Origin: a virus
IMG/VR virus record: IMGVR_UViG_3300019132_000024
Coordinates: 1-53,468 of that record
DNA: 53,468 bases
Direction: 5' to 3' (one strand)
Position 1 is the first letter of the stretch; each line of letters starts with the position of its first letter. The notes beneath the pieces are model-generated. The model saw nothing but the letters and a program-made list of their open reading frames with translations. It had not been told where the DNA came from and searched no databases. Below are positions 49,087 to 53,468 of the stretch, piece after piece. A program made the position numbers and the translations under genes.

Positions 49087-50112
49087 ATGGCGCAGATCAG
49101 ACTGCCCTACGTTCAGGAGTTCGTGGACCGACACGGTAAGGTCAGGCGGTATTTCCGGAAGAACGGCAAGCGCACCCCTCTGCCCGGATCACCGGGATCC
49201 AGGGAGTTCCGGCTGGCCTATGAGGCTGCCCTTGCCGGTAACTGGGAGGCGGACGTCAAGGACAAGAACACGTCTCCACCCGGCTCGATGAGCCGCCTGA
49301 TTGCCCTCTACTATTCGTCAGCTACCTTTAAGGGTCTGGAGCGGATCACGCAGGCCAGCTATCGCAACGAGATCGAGAAGATCCGCCTCGCCCACGGCGA
49401 GAAGCGTGTGGCGATGCTCCGCCGCGATCACGTCAAGAAACTGTTTGCAGAGAAGGCAGACAAGCCTGGCGCCGCCAACAAGTTCCTACGACACATGCGG
49501 ACGCTGATGCGATTCGCCATCGATGAGGGTTGGCGCACCGACGATCCAACCTTCGGCATCCGTAAGATGAAGATCAAGAATGGCGGCTTTCGCGCCTGGA
49601 CCGATGACGACATCGCGGCCTTTGAGAACAAATGGCCTATCGGCACGCGCGAGCGGCTTGCCCTCTCGCTCCTGCTCTATACAGCCCAGCGCCGCTCCGA
49701 TGTCATCCGCATGGGCTGGCAGCACGTCCGCAATGGCATGATCCAGGTCCGGCAGCAGAAGACCGGCACACCACTTTGGATTCCGATTCATCCGAAGCTG
49801 GATGCCGTGCTGCAGGCCACGCCGCGCTCCAACATGACGTTTCTCATCACAGCGCAGGGCAAGCCGTTCACGTCGGCTGGGTTCGGCAATTACTTTTCCG
49901 AAGTTTCTCGCGAGGCGGGATGCTCTGAGGGGTGCTCCGCCCACGGCCTGCGGAAGGCTGCAGCGCGCCGCTTGGCAGAAGCTGGCTGCACGTCAAAGCA
50001 GATACAGGCTATTACCGGCCACAAGAGCCTAGATGAGGTTGAGCGCTATACTAAAGAGGCCGAGCAGGTACTGCTGGCTCAGCAGGCGATGGCGCTTGTT
50101 AGCTCTGACTGA
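49087..50112 (+). CDS. int: Tyrosine-recombinase integrase
   Basis: 341 aa. N-terminal arm/core-binding region (YVQEFVDRHGKVRRYFRKNG), SAM-like domain, and catalytic domain with Arg in YTAQRRSDVIRMG, Lys in RQQKTGTPLW, HxxR in AHGLRKAAARR, His in TGHKSLDEV and Tyr in ERYTKEAEQ. Start 49087 is MAQIRLPYV; 49075 is possible. Should act at the tRNA-Ile(CAT) site. It is 3.3 kb from the right att core, separated by the RTX gene. Confidence 0.92.
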   Translation: MAQIRLPYVQEFVDRHGKVRRYFRKNGKRTPLPGSPGSREFRLAYEAALAGNWEADVKDKNTSPPGSMSRLIALYYSSATFKGLERITQASYRNEIEKIRLAHGEKRVAMLRRDHVKKLFAEKADKPGAANKFLRHMRTLMRFAIDEGWRTDDPTFGIRKMKIKNGGFRAWTDDDIAAFENKWPIGTRERLALSLLLYTAQRRSDVIRMGWQHVRNGMIQVRQQKTGTPLWIPIHPKLDAVLQATPRSNMTFLITAQGKPFTSAGFGNYFSEVSREAGCSEGCSAHGLRKAAARRLAEAGCTSKQIQAITGHKSLDEVERYTKEAEQVLLAQQAMALVSSD

Positions 50113-50348
50113 AGCGAGTGAGCTACGGCAGTTAGTTCTGCCAAGCTTAGGACAGGCCAGGTCCTGCGGCCTCATCCACGGACACAAGAACCGTCAGGAC
50201 GCGTTTAACAAATCACTAATTAGCCCTCCTTGGAGACGCCCCCTAAGGAGAGGGACGATCTTGCTAATAGGGTTACATGCAAATTTCGCGGAAGCCGTTT
50301 ATGGAACGGCCTTCGCTAACAGGATCCAGGCAGGGACTGGCGGAGCTA

Positions 50349-50408
50349 GGCCGCTTGGGCACAAGCGGCCGCCTAAAGGAGAAGGCGGGAAATGAACCTC
50401 CCGCCTTC
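50349..50408. terminator. Tandem hairpins between convergent int and RTX genes
   Basis: GGCCGCTT (50349-50356) pairs with AAGCGGCC (50363-50370), and GAAGGCGGGA (50381-50390) with TCCCGCCTTC (50399-50408). T-tract is weak, so a bidirectional stop or RNA processing site is likely. 50113-50447 has no gene. Confidence 0.6.
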
Positions 50409-50447
50409 CTCGTCCTGGGGCTGCACCGCAGGCGGCCCTGCCAGCGC

Positions 50448-52721
50448 TTATACGTCGAACAGGAAGTCGGACCTGTCGATGTGAACCCGCGCGACGAAGT
50501 TTTCGTCGAATGTGGTTCGCACCTCAATGAGCCCAGCCGTAGGATTGCTGATCTTCGCGTAGGCGAAGTACCCAAGATCTACGTGTTCGATGGTTAAATC
50601 CTCGAAGGTCAATCCAGTTCCTCTGAGGTCGATCTTTTCGACACCGTCCTCGAAGTCCCAAATGATATCTCCGATCCCATATTCAATTAAGGTAGAGTCG
50701 CTCCAAACCGCGCCGAAAACAAACTGATCGACACCCGCGCCGCCGGTAAACTGGGTGTCGCCGGCGCTCCCTACCAGTTGGTCATCGCCCGCACCCCCGT
50801 CCAGTCCGGCGTTCTCTGCACCCGCTTTGACGATGTCGTTGCCATCTTCTCCGCTTAGAGATGAATAGCCCACATTGCTGCCAATTAGCAGGTCGTTGCC
50901 GGTGCCGCCAAAGGCAGTGCCGGAGTTGCCGCCGGAGAGGTCGAGCGTGTCATTGCCCGCTTCCCCGTAGAGCGCATCGAACCCTGTGCCGCCATCCAGG
51001 GTGTCATTGCCTTCGCCACCGTGAATTTCGTCGTCGCCACCGAGACCGTAAATCAGGTCGTTCTTACCGAGACCGAAGATAAAATTGTCGCCCTCTGTGC
51101 CGGAGAGCGTATCGCTCTTCTCGGTTCCGGCAATCGCGAGGTTGGTGGCTTCGGTGAAATCCGCCTCCGTGAAGGCATGCGTACCGACGAACTGGACCGC
51201 AAAGTCGGTGTTGTTGAGCACACCGTTGTCATCGGTGTCCGCGAAGAGCCATGTGTTCCCATCGCGAAGCGTGTAGAAGATATCGATGACCCCGTCGCTA
51301 CCTCCCGACAACGTGGCGCCGGTTGTCGGAGCGAACGAGACAGCGCCACGGAATACCAGAGGACTCGCACCCGAGAGGCCAATCTGGTCTCCGCCCGCGG
51401 CGCCAGCGCCCTCGAAGTCCAGCACCTGGTCTGCGGTAGTGAGGGTCGAGTGTGGATTGAACGAGGCCAGCGAGAACTTGAACGTGTCGGCACCACTACC
51501 GCCCTCGAGCACGTCGGCGCCGTTGTAGCCCTCCAGTTCGTCATCGCCGTCGCCGCCAGACAGAAAATCGTTTCCGGTCCCACCGCCCTCAAGGTCGTCG
51601 TTGCCGGCGCCGCCGAACAGTTGATCGTCCCCATCGAGACCATTCAGAAAGTCGTTGCCCTCCTCTCCGTGGAGAGCGTCATTGCCACCATCGCCCCAGA
51701 GAGTATCGCGCCCTGTGCCACCGTACATGGTGTCATTGCCGGTGCCGCCATTCATGTTGCCATCGTTGCCGGCACCGCCGTAGATCAGGTCGTCGCCCGC
51801 GTCGCCGTTGAGTGCCGCATCGCCAAAGCCGTCCGTGCCATCGAAGTTGAGCTCGTCCCCACCATAAATCACGTCACTGCCGATGCCGCCGGATATCTGG
51901 TCGCGACCGGCGCCGCCGTTGAGCGTGTCATCTCCAGCATCGCCGCGAATTACGTCGACGCCCGCATCGCCATTGATGGCATCGTTGCCATCACCGCCAT
52001 TGATCGTATCGTTGCCATCACCGCCATTAATGGTATCGTTTCCGCCAACACCGAAGATTGTGTTGTTCGACTCATCGCCGACGATGATGTCGGGGCCATC
52101 CGTGCCCCGGCTGACAAAGGCGGTGCCGGTGCTGAAGTCGTCTTTGGTAAGGCTATGTTGTCCTGCTATGCGGACGGTGAAGTCATTGGCGTCGTAGATG
52201 CCGTCATCATTGGAGTCTGCGAATAGGACCGTGGTGTTCGTTGTTTCATCGAAGGCATAGAACACCTCGGTGAAGCCATTGCCGCCGAACGAGAGCGCAG
52301 AGCCTATGGCGGGCATCGCGGCGAGAGCGCCCTCGAAGACGAAGCGGCGGCCTCCGGGGGGGCTGGCCAAGTTAAGAACGTCTCCCCCGGCCACACCTGC
52401 GCCCTCGAAATCGGAGATCGTGTCCTGAGCCGAGGCCGTCGATTCGCCTGCAGCGACGGACCATGTGAAAGTGTCAGCGCCACTGCCGCCAGTCATACTA
52501 TCGGCACCAGCGTTGCCGGACAGGCTATCATTGCCGTCGCCGCCGAGCAGCGTGTCACTGCCGGTGCTGCCGGAGAGGGTATCGTCGCCGGTGCCGCCAT
52601 CGAGCATGTCATTGCCGGCTTGACCGAACAGGCTGTCATTGCCGCCAAGGCCGAAGATCTGGTCATCCTCCGCGGTGCCTGACAGGAAATTGTTGAATTC
52701 TGTACCGGTGATCTGTGCCAT
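50448..52721 (-). CDS. RTX calcium-binding protein, no peptidase domain
   Basis: 757 aa, almost entirely GGxGxDxLxG nonapeptide blocks (calcium-binding beta-rolls). Two non-RTX inserts (about 105-205 and 425-525) are alike: each begins DFEGAG, contains a FADxxDDG strand pair and ends before a new RTX block, so the gene has an internal duplication. The C terminus, ending DRSDFLFDV, resembles a type I secretion signal. GGGAGG precedes the ATG. No catalytic domain seen; probably a secreted surface or adhesion protein. With the M10 gene it is one of two RTX cargoes flanking attP in the circular phage. Confidence 0.85.
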   Translation of the reverse strand: MAQITGTEFNNFLSGTAEDDQIFGLGGNDSLFGQAGNDMLDGGTGDDTLSGSTGSDTLLGGDGNDSLSGNAGADSMTGGSGADTFTWSVAAGESTASAQDTISDFEGAGVAGGDVLNLASPPGGRRFVFEGALAAMPAIGSALSFGGNGFTEVFYAFDETTNTTVLFADSNDDGIYDANDFTVRIAGQHSLTKDDFSTGTAFVSRGTDGPDIIVGDESNNTIFGVGGNDTINGGDGNDTINGGDGNDAINGDAGVDVIRGDAGDDTLNGGAGRDQISGGIGSDVIYGGDELNFDGTDGFGDAALNGDAGDDLIYGGAGNDGNMNGGTGNDTMYGGTGRDTLWGDGGNDALHGEEGNDFLNGLDGDDQLFGGAGNDDLEGGGTGNDFLSGGDGDDELEGYNGADVLEGGSGADTFKFSLASFNPHSTLTTADQVLDFEGAGAAGGDQIGLSGASPLVFRGAVSFAPTTGATLSGGSDGVIDIFYTLRDGNTWLFADTDDNGVLNNTDFAVQFVGTHAFTEADFTEATNLAIAGTEKSDTLSGTEGDNFIFGLGKNDLIYGLGGDDEIHGGEGNDTLDGGTGFDALYGEAGNDTLDLSGGNSGTAFGGTGNDLLIGSNVGYSSLSGEDGNDIVKAGAENAGLDGGAGDDQLVGSAGDTQFTGGAGVDQFVFGAVWSDSTLIEYGIGDIIWDFEDGVEKIDLRGTGLTFEDLTIEHVDLGYFAYAKISNPTAGLIEVRTTFDENFVARVHIDRSDFLFDV

Positions 52722-53308
52722 GTGGTCCTCCCATTCCCGTGCTGAAGCCGGTTTCTTATTGCCGGATGTAACCGGGACTATTCACCGCTTCCCGTCGCTA
52801 TGACGATCAAGCAGATACTGTAGCTTAGCGGTAGATCACAGCCGGACAATTGTCCGCCGATGGGGTTATTTGGGTATTTCGAGCAGGATTTGGAAATCTT
52901 TGTTTTATGCTGAGGACGCTGAAGCGGACATTGGGCGCATCGGTAGAGCGACCTAAGTAAGGGCACTGGCCTCCTGCGCGACGATGAGCATTTAATAGAC
53001 AAACCAGCAGATGCCATACTCTCCCATGAGAATGGTTGTGGCTGACGGACCAAGGATGTTGCCTGCTTCACCCAGCTTACCAATTGGGTGCTGTTTCCCG
53101 CGTATCAGAAGAGGGCGTGCGGCTGCCAAGTTGAAATGTCCGTTGGCCTGCAAAGCAGGATCAGGACATTCTAACTTTGCGGCTACAAGGCGATTTCGCA
53201 AAACGGGCGTTATGGAAAGCAGGTTTCTGGGTACCTCACACCTACTCGGGATCGCCACGTCCGCTTCATCAATCCACGATCATCGTGAGCACGAATTGAG
53301 AACACCGG
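52722..53308. other. Intergenic stretch at the right end
   Basis: No frame looks coding. Lower GC than the rest. It should hold the RTX promoter (minus strand, next to 52722), but no clear motif was recognised. Confidence 0.5.
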
Positions 53309-53330
53309 GTGTCAAACCTAGTGTCAAACC
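53309..53330 (+). repeat. Tandem GTGTCAAACC, candidate integrase arm sites
   Basis: GTGTCAAACC at 53309-53318 and 53321-53330, spaced 12 bases, 40-60 bases inside the right att core. They match the TGGCAAACC pair at the left end in eight of nine positions. Confidence 0.45.
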
Positions 53331-53369
53331 AGATAAAAATGCAAAGTATGGCAGTGGCTTAGAGAGAAT

Positions 53370-53387
53370 ATGGTGGGCCCGGCAGGA
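53370..53387. other. Right attachment site core
   Basis: The same 18 bases as 82-99, here continuous with the T-arm of tRNA-Ile(CAT). The tRNA is intact, so the element supplied its own copy of the 3' end. Confidence 0.88.
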
Positions 53388-53446
53388 CTCGAACCTGCAA
53401 CCAGACCGTTATGAGCGGCCGGCTCTAACCATTGAGCTACAGGCCC
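53371..53446 (-). tRNA. tRNA-Ile (CAT anticodon, lysidine-modified type)
   Basis: 76 nt with encoded CCA. Acceptor GGGCCTG pairs with CGGGCCC (one G-T), D-stem GCTC/GAGC, anticodon stem GGCCG/CGGTC with loop CTCATAA, T-stem GCAGG/CCTGC with TTCGAGT. The D-loop and anticodon loop match the Ile2 isoacceptor that reads AUA after TilS lysidine modification, not initiator or elongator Met. Its 3' end is the phage attachment site. Confidence 0.9.
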
Positions 53447-53468
53447 CGTTCAGGGGGAGAACGGCATT

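Noticed and set aside
7900-50120. Phage limited to lysis-to-int, with cargo as chromosomal DNA
   Set aside because: No direct repeat was found near 7.9 kb and 50.1-50.4 kb, while the 18-bp tRNA repeat encloses all. An imperfect repeat could still be missed.
51021-52226. 401-aa plus-strand frame inside the RTX gene
   Set aside because: Complement of the RTX repeats; Val/Ala-rich repeats mirror the beta-roll codons.
53309-53330. CRISPR-like repeat
   Set aside because: Only two 10-mers with a 2-base gap; no spacer structure. Better seen as integrase arm sites.

Overview
The window is a complete integrated temperate siphophage (about 53.3 kb) in an alphaproteobacterium, most likely a Hyphomicrobiales genome of the Methylobacteriaceae/Microvirga type. 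That host assignment is inferred from the high GC, two DUF6894 proteins, an HWE/HisKA_2-class kinase, a NepR-like protein and GTA-like tail proteins; no marker gene fixes the genus. An 18-bp direct repeat (82-99 and 53370-53387) marks the ends. The right copy is the 3' end of an intact tRNA-Ile(CAT) gene on the minus strand, so the element entered the tRNA 3' end and restored it. Four TG[G/T]CAAACC motifs, two just inside each end, look like integrase arm sites.

Layout, left to right. 0.5-7.9 kb: bacterial-type cargo, with an RTX metalloprotease of the serralysin class, a LOV-derived sensor kinase, a receiver-only response regulator, a zf-TFIIB protein, two DUF6894 proteins and small hypotheticals. 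8.0-9.9 kb: lysis genes (TM/coiled-coil protein, holin, lambda-R-like endolysin). 9.4-25.8 kb: tail genes (fibre accessory, 1747-aa fibre, tip protein J, NlpC/P60, DUF1833, minor tail, tape measure, a tail chaperone pair with a GGGAAAA frameshift signal, tube, DUF3168, gp10-like, head-tail adaptors). 25.8-33.3 kb: head and packaging genes (collagen-like protein, portal, protease-capsid fusion, TerL, TerS, HNH). All of 8.0-33.3 kb is on the minus strand and reads leftward.

33.3-35.4 kb holds tiny, mostly plus-strand genes, including three single-TM micro-proteins and two paralogous minus-strand micro-genes. 35.6-41.3 kb is the leftward early operon: membrane protein, NusG paralogue, DUF1376 initiator, DnaB helicase, VRR-NUC nuclease, DnaA-domain-IV protein and CII-like regulator. 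41.5-44 kb is the switch: a Cro-like gene and a CI repressor diverge, with five CCCC-N5-GGGG operators in two homologous promoters. Next to it lies a gene whose product matches the NepR anti-sigma family, the most unusual cargo here. 44-47.7 kb is the rightward early operon of small genes, Gp157, a putative annealing protein, NinB and an HNH nuclease. 48.8-50.1 kb is xis-int, and 50.4-52.7 kb a second RTX protein.

How it works together: CI would silence both early promoters in the lysogen. The rightward operon supplies recombination functions and the leftward one replication; the NusG paralogue may let polymerase run past the terminator at 35.45 kb toward the late genes. In the circular phage the two RTX genes and all bacterial-type cargo form one block around attP, between int and endolysin. 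The RTX proteins, the kinase/regulator pair and the NepR-like protein are candidates for changing secretion and stress signalling in the lysogen (inference).
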